NCBI GenBank assembly: GCA_024867545.1
Contig: JANFNE010000004.1
Location: 682,001-746,000 of the forward strand
Length of the DNA stretch: 64,000 bases
Origin: Phytopythium helicoides
Lineage: Eukaryota; Oomycota; Peronosporomycetes; Pythiales; Pythiaceae
Direction: 5' to 3'
This document shows positions 1-11,072 of the stretch, in pieces (position 1 is the first letter of the stretch; each line of letters begins with the position of its first letter). The notes beneath the pieces are model-generated. The model saw nothing but the letters and a program-made list of their open reading frames with translations. It did no database searches and had not been told where the DNA came from. A program made the position numbers and the translations under genes.

Positions 1-2123
1 CAAGAGGCGTTACGCTTGGCGGATAGTATGCGAGGCTGTCGCGTATCGATGGCTCGTGTGACTGCTGGTGCGCGCTCGCGCGGTCGCCGGATTGGACTCG
101 GCGGGATTCACAGTTTATAGTATGCTGTGGCGAGATAGTCGCAGCAAGGGCGAGTGGGGAGACGGATAGTAACTTATGCTCTAGCAGCAGTAAACTGGTA
201 CAATATGCGATCCCAGCAGTGCAATTGCGCTGCTCAACTCTCGATCTCATTCCTGATCATTTCAAATACCTAATCACAAGATGGTGAGTTCATGCTCTAT
301 GGCTTGGTGCTGCTCTGCGAAGTCCAAACTCATTCGCGTGAATGAGTTGGTATTCCTAGCGACTTCCACGAATATGATGGGCAGGTAAAGCGATCCTGGT
401 TGCAGTGCACGATGTAGCCGTGTCCTCAGACACCACAAATGCTCCACGATCACTTCAGAGCCCATCTGGCCACGTGGCTACATGCACACGCATCCGCCGC
501 ACGACTCGACTGGTGAGTTGCAGACGCGGCCTCATTCCCACTCGACCAGATGGACGTATCGAGTGTGCAACAGTGTCAGCACAAGACACGCCATGGGTCG
601 AGTGCGCTGTTCGTGTGCTTTGTCACGCGATCCACGTCAACTGCTCGGAGCAACTCCTGACCTGGAGGGATATCATCAGCCACCGGGAAAAGTACTTGGT
701 GACCCATCCAGGTGTTCGAGATGATCTCGATCGCTGGTGGGCAGCAGTGTAGCCACATGTCGATGGTCGTCAGAAGCCACCGCAGATTGCTCACCACTCG
801 CGCCTTCAACTCGGTTCTGGTTCAGCACCCTTTCAAACTGGATAATTTCTGATATGAGACGAGATACTTTTTTTCAAGAAAAACTGAAGGCCGGAAAAAC
901 AAACTGCGATGTGGCTCATAGCGAATCATAGCTCGCATCTCATCGCCCTGCACCGCCTTGAAGTGAATTCATGCGGTGAGCACGCGCCAAAAGCTTTCAC
1001 CTTCAACTCTTCCATAATATTCTCTATGCGCCTTTGTGGCCGCATTTATCGACCATCTGGAAGCGCTGGCTCGTATCCATACAAGGTCGCTGATAACGGG
1101 GGGAGCGGAGCGGGGCCTGGCCTGACAGCCGATAGTTGCGCCACGGCATTTTCGCAGAGAACCAGATTGAGAGATTGCAAGAGAGGCGCTAAAGAGAGAG
1201 AGAGGGGAGAGCTCAAGACTGTCTGTGAGGTGCTCTTCGCGCTGACTGGCTCGCCTTTCGCTCTCGTTGGATCGAGCGGACACTGCACAATGATTCGTGG
1301 ACGCCTTTGAGGCTCAACATCAACAGCAAGTAGCTGAGAATCCAGTTCGCCAGAGAGTGGACACGGCGCCTGGCCTCTCCTCAGGACAGTTCGAGCCACT
1401 TAGGATAGGCAGCGTCCACTAAGGGGCCGGCCGCTTGCTGCAAAAACGCCCAGCCGTCCTCGAGCGATTTGTCAAATCGATTCAAGATCGAGGGCGATGC
1501 AGAACGCAATGTGCTGCAATCACATCAGTCTGATGGCAGAGACCGCCCGCCGTCGTGCTTGCTCGCTCGCGGCCGATTTGCAGCCGATCGCCACCGCGCG
1601 AAATCGCAAATCGTCTGGGTTGGAAAGTACCACCATTTGTTACTTTTTTCAGCTTTTCACGTCGGACCATGACTGAACCCCATCGAGCTATACTGAATGC
1701 AAGAGTGGGCTGGATGATTGCGGGCGAAAGTCTCAGCTCATCGCATCGGCAAACCTCGAGTCCGGCTCGCTCGCATGCTCGCTCGCTTGTTCGCTCGCCG
1801 TCCACTGAGTCAGTCATCTCAACTGCCGCGCCACTCTTCTCCGCTGCTGCTTTCCTGCAATCCATGCTGCTGCACTCTTGAAACTCCGCAGGAGCGAGTG
1901 AGCACCCTGGCTGGACTCCGAGTGGGCTGCAACTACTGCAACACAAGCAGCCAGCGCGGCGGTTGACGTGGCATTTCTGTTTCCAACCCGCCGACCTTCT
2001 GGAACGGAGCACGCCCTCGCCTCGTGTCGTTCCGCGAGCACGGCAGCAGGGGAGAGAGAGAGAGAGAGAGAGAGAGCTCCATAAGGTGGCCGTTCGTTGC
2101 CCAGCCGCATTTCGCAACTGACC
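1..2123. other. No supported gene
   Basis: Only short overlapping ORFs with no recognisable domain were seen on either strand. One frame at 405-752 (+) ends in a Trp-rich stretch and could be a gene fragment, but nothing supports it. The last part is presumably upstream sequence of the gene starting near 2124. Confidence 0.4.
2052..2076. repeat. GA dinucleotide microsatellite
   Basis: A pure (GA)n run of about 12 units lies roughly 50 bp upstream of the KIX/F-box/LRR start codon. It also creates false Ser-Leu or Arg-Glu ORFs on both strands. Confidence 0.9.
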
Positions 2124-3667
2124 ATGGCCGTGACACCTCTGGCGAGTCCCGAGTGGCATCGGTCCGCGCACCTGGAGCTGCGGCGACAGATTATGGGCCG
2201 CCTGAGAGACCACCCGATTCTGGCTGTCAACCCGGCGCTGCCAGCGAGATGCTGCGCGTCATGGAATGCCGACGCTGCTCCAGAGACTCGAGTGGATGCT
2301 CTACCATGCTGCGCACTCGATCAACGAGTACGCCAACGTGGACACACTCGAGCGCCGTGTGCAGGCACTCGTGACGCACTACACTCGCCACCAGCAGGAC
2401 CAGGAGGCGACGTCAGGAGAAGACAGTGACGAGTCGAGCAGTGATTCCTCTTCTGTCATCCAGCGACCGATGACAGGCCGCACGCGCCGCTTTCAATCCA
2501 TGAATGGCGATCCCGAAGAGCTGCGAGCAGGCAAGCGCCAACATACATTGAAGGCCTTAGACAGCATCGACAGCGATCAAGAAGTTGAGCTCACCTGCAC
2601 GGACCGAGTCGACGGCCGGCGTCATAGCTGCGCACTCAGTCACAATCTCGACCTCCTCCGACATGTTTTCAGCTTTCTTGATGGGCGAGAGTCCCTGCGA
2701 TGCCGTGCAGTCAACCGGTTCTTTCGTGTCCACGCGCCGTCGTTCGTTTGGACGCTTACAATCGAGAGCGTGGGACCTGCCGGTATTCGCTGCAGCGACG
2801 ATGCCGTTGGCCTCGCAGACTTGCTCATTAACTGCAAGAACATCCGCAGGGTCATGATTAGCAGCTCCATCAACCAGACGAACATCAAGGCTGGCGTTGT
2901 GTTTCCCCGCGCTCTGTCGCAAGCTACAGCACAGGCCCCAGCGTCTTTCGGCCGCCAAGCTGTGCTAGAGTTGGCAGATGCGGTCAGCCGTGGGGGCTGC
3001 CGGAAGCTTGAGGCAGTTCACCTCGCCGCGCCGTTCGACTACGCTAACGAAAGCGACGCTGTGCTGACATTAATTCACGCGCTTACGACTGGTAGTTTCG
3101 ACAGCGCTGCAACTGGAAGAGCAAGTGGAAGCATGAGAAAACGTCGCCGCCGTGCATCGCTCAAGGCACTCGTGCTCGACTCGACCTTTTTGGGTGATAA
3201 AGGCATCGTCAAGCTTGCCAAGACCATCGAAAGTGTGCCTCATTTTTTTCATAAGGTTGAGCAGCTGGGGCTTCGCAACAACTTTATTGGTGAGGGGGGA
3301 TGTTGTGCAATGGTCGATGCAATTGCAGGTGACAATGCCGAAGCTGCGGGCACTCGATTTACGCCAGAACATTCTGACCAATGTGGATGCCGTTGAGATT
3401 GCGGATCTCTTAGACCGCCCAGCCCCAGAGGTCAAGAACGATATGCAGCTCGACTCGTCTTTCCCGATCGAGCAATTAGCAGTGCCCCGACTCAGCGAGA
3501 TTGAGCTGGATGGGAATTTCATCAGCTGCGACGGGTTCCACGCAATTTCGATCGCGATGTGCGGTCATGGAGAAACTCCAGCAGGATTGATCAACAATAT
3601 CAGCGGAGAAGATGGAGAGAGCGATGATAGCAGCCGCTCTTCATATGCGGAGCCAATGGAGGACTAG
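2124..3667 (+). CDS. KIX-like / F-box-like / LRR protein, reading frame broken
   Basis: The product is best read as about 514 residues across three frames. The N-terminus (from MAVTPLASPEWH) resembles a KIX domain: a Trp-Arg helix, RRQIMGRL, then LEWMLYHAA and EYANVDTLERRV. An acidic Ser-rich linker follows, then an F-box-like segment (LDLLRHVFSFLD, RAVNRFF), and RNI-type leucine-rich repeats (LGLRNNFIGEGG, LRALDLRQNIL, LSEIELDGNFI). Frame changes occur near 2245 and 2270 (each explained by one missing base) and near 3330 (one surplus base); no splice signals explain them. The longest single frame starts at 2266, but that would remove half of the KIX-like part. The KIX assignment is by pattern only. 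A role in transcription or in an SCF-type ubiquitin ligase is inference. Confidence 0.6.
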
Positions 3668-3946
3668 TAGGAGTAGTATTTAAGTGGTGATGAGGATAAA
3701 ACGTAGACTGGGTGGAGGAGGAAGCATCGGAGAAGCCAACGTTGAACGACGAAGGAGTAATTTTGGCGAAAATGCCATGTAAAAATACGCTGTAACTCTG
3801 GTTCTTGATGCCTTTCATTCCAATGCCGGTGTCACTTCCCGCTCTCTAACATTTCGAACCACTCACGCTTCAGCAGCATGCGCTGCTGGGCGTGAGTTCA
3901 TCCTTTCCAAGATCGCTGTGAGAAGAAGGGGTCAAACGGGAGGTAG

Positions 3947-6451
3947 ATGATTGATGACGAAGAGCGACTGGCGCTTGAGCGTGAGCTCGCAGCAGCATTG
4001 GCCGAGCTGAACGATGACACAAAAGCTGAAGACGTTGCTGCTGAGCCCATGGTTGAGTTGATGGGGCTTGCTCATCAAGATCTCAATGACATCCTTGGTC
4101 TAGTTATGCATGAAGGTCTAGCGGAAGACATACCCTCCTATGCTGAGCTTCAGAAAAGCAACGAATGTCTGCGTGGGACATCATGGAATTTGCTGATGGA
4201 GAGTGTTACTGTTTGTGAACGTGATTTTTTTGGAGCCATCGCTGCTGAGATCAGCGATATTCGAGATACGATTTTGTTCGTCGCCGATGATGGCGACAAC
4301 AATAAGCTGCTCATTCAACATGACATGCAGGCTACAAGGCTGCTCGAAGCGAGCACGGAAGCCTTTGATGAACACGAAGTAAATACTCTATCGATCAATG
4401 TTCTAGGGATCTCAAATGATCAAGAAAGAGAATCGACTCTTCGCAACGTTTGTGCCACCGAAGGCTCACCTGAAGCGCTACACCCAACGACGACGAACTC
4501 TCCTCAATTTTCAGACGTAGCAGTCAGTAGTGAGCATTCGCATGCGCAACCAGCAGCTATGGTTCTGATACCAAGCCCTTTCGTGCCGCTAATATCTCAA
4601 CCAGCTAGCGACTTACCTAATCCAAACCTTGTACATTTACTAGAACCTAAAGATGAAAGTGGCGTTCGCCAGGTTGAAAGCGAATCCAGGACTTGTAACC
4701 TCGCTAATGTGCCGGCATCCATCGATTCATCCTCTTGGTTTCGAATAGCACAGCAACAGTGGCTGAAACTACAACAAGAGGCATCCGAATGGCTGACCCA
4801 GCTCGACCGTGATGCCATGTTAATGGAGCGCGAGCAACAACGGAAAGATCTCGAGCGCTCGGAAGCTCGAGAGCGAACATATATGGCGAAAGAAGAACAG
4901 CGTGTACTCAGACATATTGAGTACCGACGTGAGGAGCGTGCACAATTCGATTTGCACAACGAAGACCTACTTTCTTCAGCTTTGAACGAGTTCTTCGCAC
5001 TGGAAGCTAAACGAGATATGGAGGCTCGCGTTGCAATGGAGAAGGAGGATTTCTGGAGCACACAAGTGCACGTGTTTCTGAAGCAGCAAGAGCTTCAGAT
5101 CAAGCAAATGAAGGAAGAAAACAAAGCTCGACGAGTGTTCAACACAGTGCTAGTTTCACTTATCGAAGTGAGTCGTGCAAGGTTTGCGGAGGAGCAAAAG
5201 CGAGTCGAGCTTTTGCGAAAACGAGAGACTCGAGAGTGCTCTCTTATGCGCGCGGAAGAGGCGCTGACACGGCGTCGAATTGCCCAGACTCGTGCTTTGC
5301 ATCAAGAACGCGACAGAGTGGCAAATCGGCTGGCTATGACTGCTGAGGACGATCTGTCTCGAGATATAGAACGATCTGAGCGGTTATGTCGTGAGATAGA
5401 ACGTCATAACTGTCACATGATGCGTGAAGAAGAGAATCGCACAGCACGAGCATGGAGTTTTGCGAGGGAAACGGAACAAATGAAAGCAAAGCAACGACTA
5501 AAGGATGAGGAAGAGGAAAAACGGCGTGCTAGATGGCTAGGACTAGTTGCTGAAGGCGCGAGAAAAGCGTCAACGATGATGACACGGCACTGGATGATCT
5601 ATGCATTTTGTCATTGGAAGAGCCAAACTCGTGAGATACAGCTCTACAACAAACAAGCTCAACGAATCCAAAACTGGTGGCGGTACTGTCAGCTCTCAAT
5701 GTCCAAAGCCCAAGAGAGCGATGAGTGTAGTGCACTTGTCTACGATGAAAGCGCGCAGGATGCGGCTATGGTCGTGCAGTCAGCATTCCGCGGGTTTTTC
5801 GTTCGGCGGAAGTTTCAGGCAGCACTGGAGTTAGCACGAGAAGTTAGTGATGGTGACGAAGACGGAGTATTTGGTGAAATTAACTTGGACGACTTGATTC
5901 AGTTGCCTCCCGAGTTGGAAGAGGGTTGGGAAGATCCAGTATTGCCTCAACCTGCAAGACGAGGAAAATTAGCTGCCCAAGAGGTGACAGTAGACAGCCA
6001 CATCAATAGCGATGATGGGTGTGAAGACGACGAAGAAGGAAGGATCGAGGTCGATAATGGCGTCGTGCAAGCACGAACAGCTCCAACGACCCATTTGCAC
6101 GCGTCTGCAAACATCAGTAACCAATATGCCAACGCGATCGAACCCATGAAAGAACAGCAAAACCTAGCAGCAGCTATCTGGGGGAAAATGATGCGATCAA
6201 AACACAAACAACGAAAGGCTATAGAAGAACGTGTCAAGGAACAAGACCCCACTTATCGCGCTCAAAAACTGTTACAGTCAAGCAAACGCAAAAGTAAAGC
6301 AGCGCATCCAACTCCAACAACACCAGCGGTGCCAAGCCCACCTGTTCCTACAATTTCGTGGACAACTTCATCAAACCCTCCAAAACCAAAAGTCAAGCTC
6401 CCGTCGTTGGTCGAGCGTTTGCGCAGAAAGACGGCTGCAGAGCGCGGGTGA
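3947..6451 (+). CDS. Large coiled-coil protein with IQ motifs
   Basis: This is an intact 834-residue frame. The N-terminal third is acidic and of low complexity. Residues about 270-560 are rich in Glu/Arg/Lys with long charged helices (RERTYMAKEEQRVL, MKAKQRLKDEEEEKRRARW), typical of coiled coil. Two IQ-like motifs follow: AQRIQNWWRY, and near residue 610 VVQSAFRGFFVRRKF, which fits the IQ consensus for calmodulin or myosin-light-chain-like partners. The C-terminus is basic and Pro-rich. No catalytic domain was seen. Cytoskeletal or flagellar scaffolds often look like this, but the function is unknown. It is convergent with the BART-domain gene, with stop codons about 37 bp apart. Confidence 0.7.
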   Translation: MIDDEERLALERELAAALAELNDDTKAEDVAAEPMVELMGLAHQDLNDILGLVMHEGLAEDIPSYAELQKSNECLRGTSWNLLMESVTVCERDFFGAIAAEISDIRDTILFVADDGDNNKLLIQHDMQATRLLEASTEAFDEHEVNTLSINVLGISNDQERESTLRNVCATEGSPEALHPTTTNSPQFSDVAVSSEHSHAQPAAMVLIPSPFVPLISQPASDLPNPNLVHLLEPKDESGVRQVESESRTCNLANVPASIDSSSWFRIAQQQWLKLQQEASEWLTQLDRDAMLMEREQQRKDLERSEARERTYMAKEEQRVLRHIEYRREERAQFDLHNEDLLSSALNEFFALEAKRDMEARVAMEKEDFWSTQVHVFLKQQELQIKQMKEENKARRVFNTVLVSLIEVSRARFAEEQKRVELLRKRETRECSLMRAEEALTRRRIAQTRALHQERDRVANRLAMTAEDDLSRDIERSERLCREIERHNCHMMREEENRTARAWSFARETEQMKAKQRLKDEEEEKRRARWLGLVAEGARKASTMMTRHWMIYAFCHWKSQTREIQLYNKQAQRIQNWWRYCQLSMSKAQESDECSALVYDESAQDAAMVVQSAFRGFFVRRKFQAALELAREVSDGDEDGVFGEINLDDLIQLPPELEEGWEDPVLPQPARRGKLAAQEVTVDSHINSDDGCEDDEEGRIEVDNGVVQARTAPTTHLHASANISNQYANAIEPMKEQQNLAAAIWGKMMRSKHKQRKAIEERVKEQDPTYRAQKLLQSSKRKSKAAHPTPTTPAVPSPPVPTISWTTSSNPPKPKVKLPSLVERLRRKTAAERG

Positions 6452-6488
6452 ATCCAGCGAATCTATTGAGCGTTCGTTATAGACTCGC

Positions 6489-7127
6489 CTAGTGTTTAGC
6501 GAGCATCATCGATTCCTTGGTCTGGCGCATCATGATGACAAACACGTCAAAGTCTGCCGTGGCAACGAGGATTTGAGCGCTAAGGACATCGCTCGACTCG
6601 CGGTCGCGGTCGTACGCAGCGCGAACTTGTTGATAAAATTGCTTCACTGTCGCACCCTGTGAGATAATGTACTCTGCACCACATCGTTAGCCTCGTGCAG
6701 CATAGTGTTTCGCCAGCGTATTCGTCTCGTTCGCACCCTCGAGCTTCTCGTCAAAGAGTGCCGTGAAGCGGTTGTAGATTTCTGTGTACCTACAAGTGCA
6801 ACAAGTCAGTTTGCACGGCGGTCTAGCTTCGAGAGTTAGTTGTGACGCAGCCTACTCGAGCTTCATTTCGTCGTCGTGCAAGTCAAAAACCTGGCAATTT
6901 TCCTCCGCAAACTTTTCGAATGTGTGAGCGAACTCGTCATCATCGAAGAAGAAGGCGATTACGCGATGAACGAGGTCGCTCCCATCGTCACCACTGTCAA
7001 GCTTGGCGTCTTTAGCATCTGCGCGCTTATCATTGTGGCTAAGGGCACCGTTGTCTTGGAGAACTGCCTTGCTCCCCGCTTTGGCGTCATTGTCATCCCG
7101 TGGGCTAGCCTTGCTGTCGTGGGGCAT
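6489..7127 (-). CDS. BART-domain protein (CFAP36 / ARL2BP type)
   Basis: Two exons, 7127-6856 and 6789-6489, are separated by a 66-nt intron (GTAGGC...TTGTAG). After a charged N-terminus, the segment HRVIAFFFDDDEFAHTFEKF followed by a Phe-rich acidic stretch and LEYTEIYNRFTALFDEKLE matches the BART fold of ARL2BP and CFAP36, in which a short acidic FxxDDEF helix is followed by EENKLxYTxIFxxY. The end, ATADFDVFVIMMRQTKE, fits the last BART helix. Near 6690 the frame is interrupted and resumes about 30 nt later, best explained by a compensating +1/-1 pair. Relatives bind ARL2/ARL3 GTPases at cilia. Encoded length is about 190 residues. Confidence 0.65.
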
Positions 7128-7350
7128 TGTTGCTTGTTTCTGTAAGGAAGAAGGCAGTTTGCGGTTTCAGGACCAAGTGGCGACCCGTCACCAGTGGGAT
7201 ATCTCACTTTCCAACTTTTCACTGCACCTGAACCGCCATTACACAGCACCATGCCGCAAAGATAAAAAGTCGTATGGGATACCAATTTCGCTCGATGCAT
7301 TTACCCCATCAGATCGCTTTAAAAAAAAATGGGAACGATTCCTTGCAGAC

Positions 7351-8394
7351 TCACATCGCCTCGTCCTGCGGCTCGCCAGCCTCCTGGCCTTCGGCAGCAG
7401 CGAATTCTTCCTCCGTCGCGTACAGGATTTTGAAAATAGTCTGTGCGAGCTCGCTCGTCTCGGCGCCTTCAGTGCCCTGCAGCAGAATCTCAATGTCGCG
7501 CAGCTTGCCAAAGTAAAAGTCACGCTCCTTTTCTAGTCCCTCCACCTGCACAACGTGTTCAAGGCGCCAACAACACGTAAGTAATAAAGCGCATCCACTT
7601 TCACAGCCACCAGCTTCGCGACGCACCATGAGTCGGAGCTCGCCGTTCTCATTTGTAAGCGTCTCGTTCGACGCTCGCGTCTGCTCCAACTCGGCTTCGA
7701 GCTGCGCTGTAAGGGCCGAGTCAACTGGCGCTGCAGCCGCGCTGCTCGACCCAGCACTTCCCACTGGTCGCCGAGTCGCCGTGGCAGTCTTAGCTCCACG
7801 AGCAGCCCCGAGCGCGCTTGGTGCTCCCGGCGGCCTCGTCGTGCGGCTCGCAGCTGATGCAGCAGCCGCGCCAGCAGGCGCCGCCTTCTTGCGAGCCACC
7901 GCCGGCGTGGGCGAAGGCGCTGAGCCAGCTCCCCCGCCGCCGACCGCGCCGCCAAACTTTTGCGTGTACTGCGCGCCGCCCTTGCCCTTCTCGCGCTGCG
8001 CGATGGGGTCGTAGGGGGCCCCGGAGGCGTTGAGCTCGTAGAACTTTTTGTACCACTGCATGAACTCGAGGTTGTCCTGGTACTTGCCGCGGATGAGGCG
8101 GTCGACCTCGATGTGCTTGTCGATCTTGAGCGTGGCGAAGCACTTCTGCAGCACCTTGTAGTTCTGGATGTACTCGTAGTCCTTGTTGGCGCTCCAGTCC
8201 ACCTTGCTCATGGGCACCTTGCCCGGGTAGATGGCGTCCAGGATTTGGCACGCCACCGCGCCCGTGCACGTCTGCTCCACCTTGGTCAGGCTCAGTCCGC
8301 ACAGCGCGTTCAGCCAGTCCAGGATCTCCTTGCGCCCCACGAAGTACGTGCCGTCCATGAGGCTGATGCTCTGGTCCGCGCCCGACATGATCAC
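7351..8394 (-). CDS. EB1: EB1 microtubule plus-end-binding protein
   Basis: The N-terminal calponin-homology domain is clear (MDGTYFVGRKEILDWLN, YKVLQKCFATLKIDKHI, LEFMQWYKKFYELN). A basic Ala/Pro/Ser linker, a coiled coil and the EBH motif (LEKERDFYFGKLRDIEILL) follow. An 81-nt intron (7626-7546, GTGCGT...TGCAG) lies between ELRLM and VEGLEKERD. It has no stop and is a multiple of three, so the frame stays open when it is retained. Spliced length is about 320 residues. The tail ends QDEAM rather than the EEY of animal EB1; a GTGAGT at the stop codon leaves room for one more small exon. The product tracks growing microtubule ends and recruits partners. It is divergent from the gene at 8613. 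Confidence 0.93.
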   Translation of the reverse strand: MIMSGADQSISLMDGTYFVGRKEILDWLNALCGLSLTKVEQTCTGAVACQILDAIYPGKVPMSKVDWSANKDYEYIQNYKVLQKCFATLKIDKHIEVDRLIRGKYQDNLEFMQWYKKFYELNASGAPYDPIAQREKGKGGAQYTQKFGGAVGGGGAGSAPSPTPAVARKKAAPAGAAAASAASRTTRPPGAPSALGAARGAKTATATRRPVGSAGSSSAAAAPVDSALTAQLEAELEQTRASNETLTNENGELRLMVRREAGGCESGCALLLTCCWRLEHVVQVEGLEKERDFYFGKLRDIEILLQGTEGAETSELAQTIFKILYATEEEFAAAEGQEAGEPQDEAM

Positions 8395-8504
8395 CAGCTC
8401 TCACGGTCCCCTCCGCCTGTCTCGACTTGTCGCCTTCTGTATGGACGGCGGCTTTGGATACAGGGGCGGTCCGATCGCGCGGGAGGAGCGGTTACATGTA
8501 GCGT

Positions 8505-8540
8505 ACCCTCCGGGTTATCCAAATAGTTCCACCGGAGGGT
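8505..8540. promoter_or_regulatory. Inverted repeat in bidirectional promoter
   Basis: ACCCTCCGG at 8505-8513 and its exact reverse complement CCGGAGGGT at 8532-8540 flank 18 nt. They lie between the divergent EB1 and 8613 genes (218 bp between start codons). A second palindromic CCCCCGGGGG run follows about 15 bp downstream. A binding site or an RNA hairpin is possible; this is inference. Confidence 0.4.
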
Positions 8541-8612
8541 TCTATTTACCTTGTACCCCCCGGGGGAGATGCAATTTACTGGGCTTTGCAAGGCAAAGAG
8601 TTGCTGGAGGTG

Positions 8613-9649
8613 ATGGCCAAGAACGCAGCGGGTGCGGAACGCGGCGACTGACGGCGACGGAGGGCGACGCTGGCGCTAACGACGGCGCTCCGCGTGTTGT
8701 TTGCTCCTGTGTTTTGTATGTGGCAACAGCGGCGCACGGCGCCAAGGCCAAGGTGGCCAAGGCCAAGAAGAATGGACACAACAAGCCCAAGAAGGGCAAG
8801 ATGTTCAAGGCGCTCAAGAAGCACGAGAACCGGTGCGTTTCGCTCCGTCTCGGCTGCTTCCTACGATAAGCTGCAAGCTGAGGTTCTCATGTCAATGCCT
8901 GTGTGCTCATGCAGACCAGTAATCGTTGCGGTCGACAAGGCGGCCGGTGCTCCCGCTGCAGCCAAGAGCGCCAAGCAGCAAGTGAACGCCAAGCGGCGCA
9001 GCGCGCTGTCGAGCGAGTTCCGCAACTTTGACGAGCGCATGGCCGGCCAGAAGAGCAAGAAGCAGCAGCAGAAGGCTGTTGCGGCGCTCAAGAACCCGGT
9101 GATCGCTCCGCCGACGTTTGTGGTGGCAGCGCCGACCTTCCAGCTGTACGTACGCATTCTCGCGGCCCAGTACAGCCACAATGCCCTCGTACGCGAACCT
9201 CATGGCTGACGTGGTGCTTGCGTTGTCTTCTCTTTCGTGGCGACAGAAACGCTGCGTCGCAGCCGTCGGCGCCGTCACAACCCGACGTCCGGGGCTTTGA
9301 GGGATTCCTGACCGCGATGCAGGTGCGTCACCGCTTGATATAGAGCATCTTTGTTGCTGTGTGTGTTCGTGACGATCATAACGCTATCAATGACGTGTAG
9401 GCGCCAAAGGACGCACCCGTGCAGCCTGTCGATCACGCTGCTCGCCGAGCCAAGGCCCCGCAGCCCCAATACGACGGACAGAACGTGTTTGCCGTATTGA
9501 ACGACGACATGGACGAGCAACCGCAGGCTCCACAGGCTCCAGCCTTCATCCAGCCAGCTACATTCTCCTTCGGAGGCGTTGCCGCCACAAGCAAGTTCCA
9601 GTTCCAGCCGCAGGTTCCACAAGTCGCCGCCATCGATCCGGACCTATAG
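8613..9649 (+). CDS. Unrecognised five-exon basic/Pro-rich protein
   Basis: Five exons splice cleanly: 8613-8631, 8730-8832, 8915-9145, 9247-9322 and 9401-9649. Donors are GTGCGG, GTGCGT, GTACGT and GTGCGT, and all acceptors end in AG. The product is about 225 residues. It begins MAKNAAAAHGAKAK, and the first 45 residues are Lys/Ala-rich (NKPKKGKMFKALKKHENR). A Lys-rich helix (KSKKQQQKAVAALK) and a low-complexity C-terminus rich in Pro, Gln and Ala follow. The first exon is only 19 nt. No known domain was recognised. The basic N-terminus would fit RNA binding or nucleolar localisation, but this is a guess. Confidence 0.65.
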
Positions 9650-10123
9650 AATCGGCGCTCGCAGTACATGTATTCCTCACCCACTGTCCCGTCTGGAATG
9701 TGTCCATATCGTCTTCTCGCGAGAGGCGGATCGCGCATGCGACTTTCTGCGCCGAACACGCCGCGGCTCGGCTGATTGTCGCGCGAAGGTACCGTGTTCT
9801 CGGCAGGCACCCCGGCGGGTTGTCCCTGCCATATTCCCGAGCTGCGGCGAAGCGACCGCCTGCCCCCGAGCGTCTCTGCCCGCGCGCCGCTGGCCTCGGA
9901 GCCCCGGCGCCTTGTCCTCCGCCCCCGCTCGAGTGCGACGCCCGCAGGCTGCAGCTGCACGAGCGCGGCTTGACGGCGGCAGACCGGCGAAAACCGACGC
10001 ACGCCTGCGCATAGATAAGCGGAGGACGGTTCCCCCGCCCCAGGAGCATCCTTGACGCCGCCCCCGAGCGTCAGCCGCCCCCCGACACTCGCTAGCCTGC
10101 GCCGAGCACGACGAGCTGCCGCC

Positions 10124-11072
10124 ATGGGGAGCGCGTCCAGCAAGGAGAATGACGCCAACCCGAGCGACCTCGGCACCAACTCGGGCGCGTACCCGATGCA
10201 CCACCACCCGTACTACAGCCAGGGCGGACAGCCGTACGCCGGCGGACACACGGACAGCAGAGGACCCGACTCACAGCGGTTCGCGCCTGGTGGAGACCAG
10301 GATGCAGACAAAGCGGGAGAAGCCATGGACGTGGACACACCACCGGCGTCGACGTCCGACTACTCGTTGGACGGCCCGGCCAGCGTGGGGACCGAAGACA
10401 GCGGACAGATGATTGCGAAATGGCGCCTGAGGTCGTGCCCATGGTATTCAAGTGGGAGCACGGCGGGCGGAACGTGTACATCACGGGCACGTTCAACGGC
10501 TGGTCCAAGCAGTGCCCGATGCACCGGTCCGGTAACGACTTCACATACATTGCGAACCTCACGCGCGGCAAGCACGCGTACAAGTTTGTGGTCGACGACG
10601 AATGGCGGTTCGCGCCCGACCAGCTCACAGTCACGGACGTCGAGGGCAATGTGAACAACTTCGTCGACGTGTCGGAGTTTGCGCCTCTTGCAGACTTTAT
10701 GCCGTCTGAGCGCCAAGGACGACGACGAAGACACGGAGAACCCGTACTCGCGATACATCCCCGAGATCGACGAGTACACGAAAGAGCCCCCTCCACTCCC
10801 GCCCCAACTGCGGCACATCATTCTGAACAAGGTGCGTTTGCTGATGACAATGAAGCTATCTGTGGAATTGTGCGCTAATGTTTACTGTCTCTGGACCACA
10901 GACGCCGCCGAATGTGGACGCCAAGCTGCTGCCCGTGCCTCAGCACGTGGCGCTGAACCATCTCTACTGCACGGCCATCAAGGACGGCATGATGGTGCTA
11001 GGAATCACCAACCGGTACAAGCAGAAGTTCGTCACTACCGTTTATTATAGTCTGATGCCCGGCACAAATTGA
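10124..11072 (+). CDS. AMPK/SNF1 beta subunit
   Basis: Exon 1 is 10124-10831 and exon 2 is 10902-11072 (donor GTGCGT). The start MGSASSKEND is a good N-myristoylation context. The CBM48 glycogen-binding module is clear (VFKWEHGGRNVYITGTFNGW, HAYKFVVDDEWRFAPD). The C-terminal ASC region has LRHIILNK, then HVALNHLYCTAIKDGMMVLG and RYKQKFVTTVYY. The product scaffolds the energy-sensing AMPK/SNF1 kinase. Two frame changes, near 10418 (one base missing) and near 10697 (one base extra), cancel out and restore about 292 residues. No intron signal explains them, so base errors are likely. Confidence 0.9.

Noticed and set aside
1482..2230. 243- and 138-residue minus-strand frames
   Set aside because: Their Ser-Leu runs come from the GA microsatellite, and no domain or conserved motif is seen.
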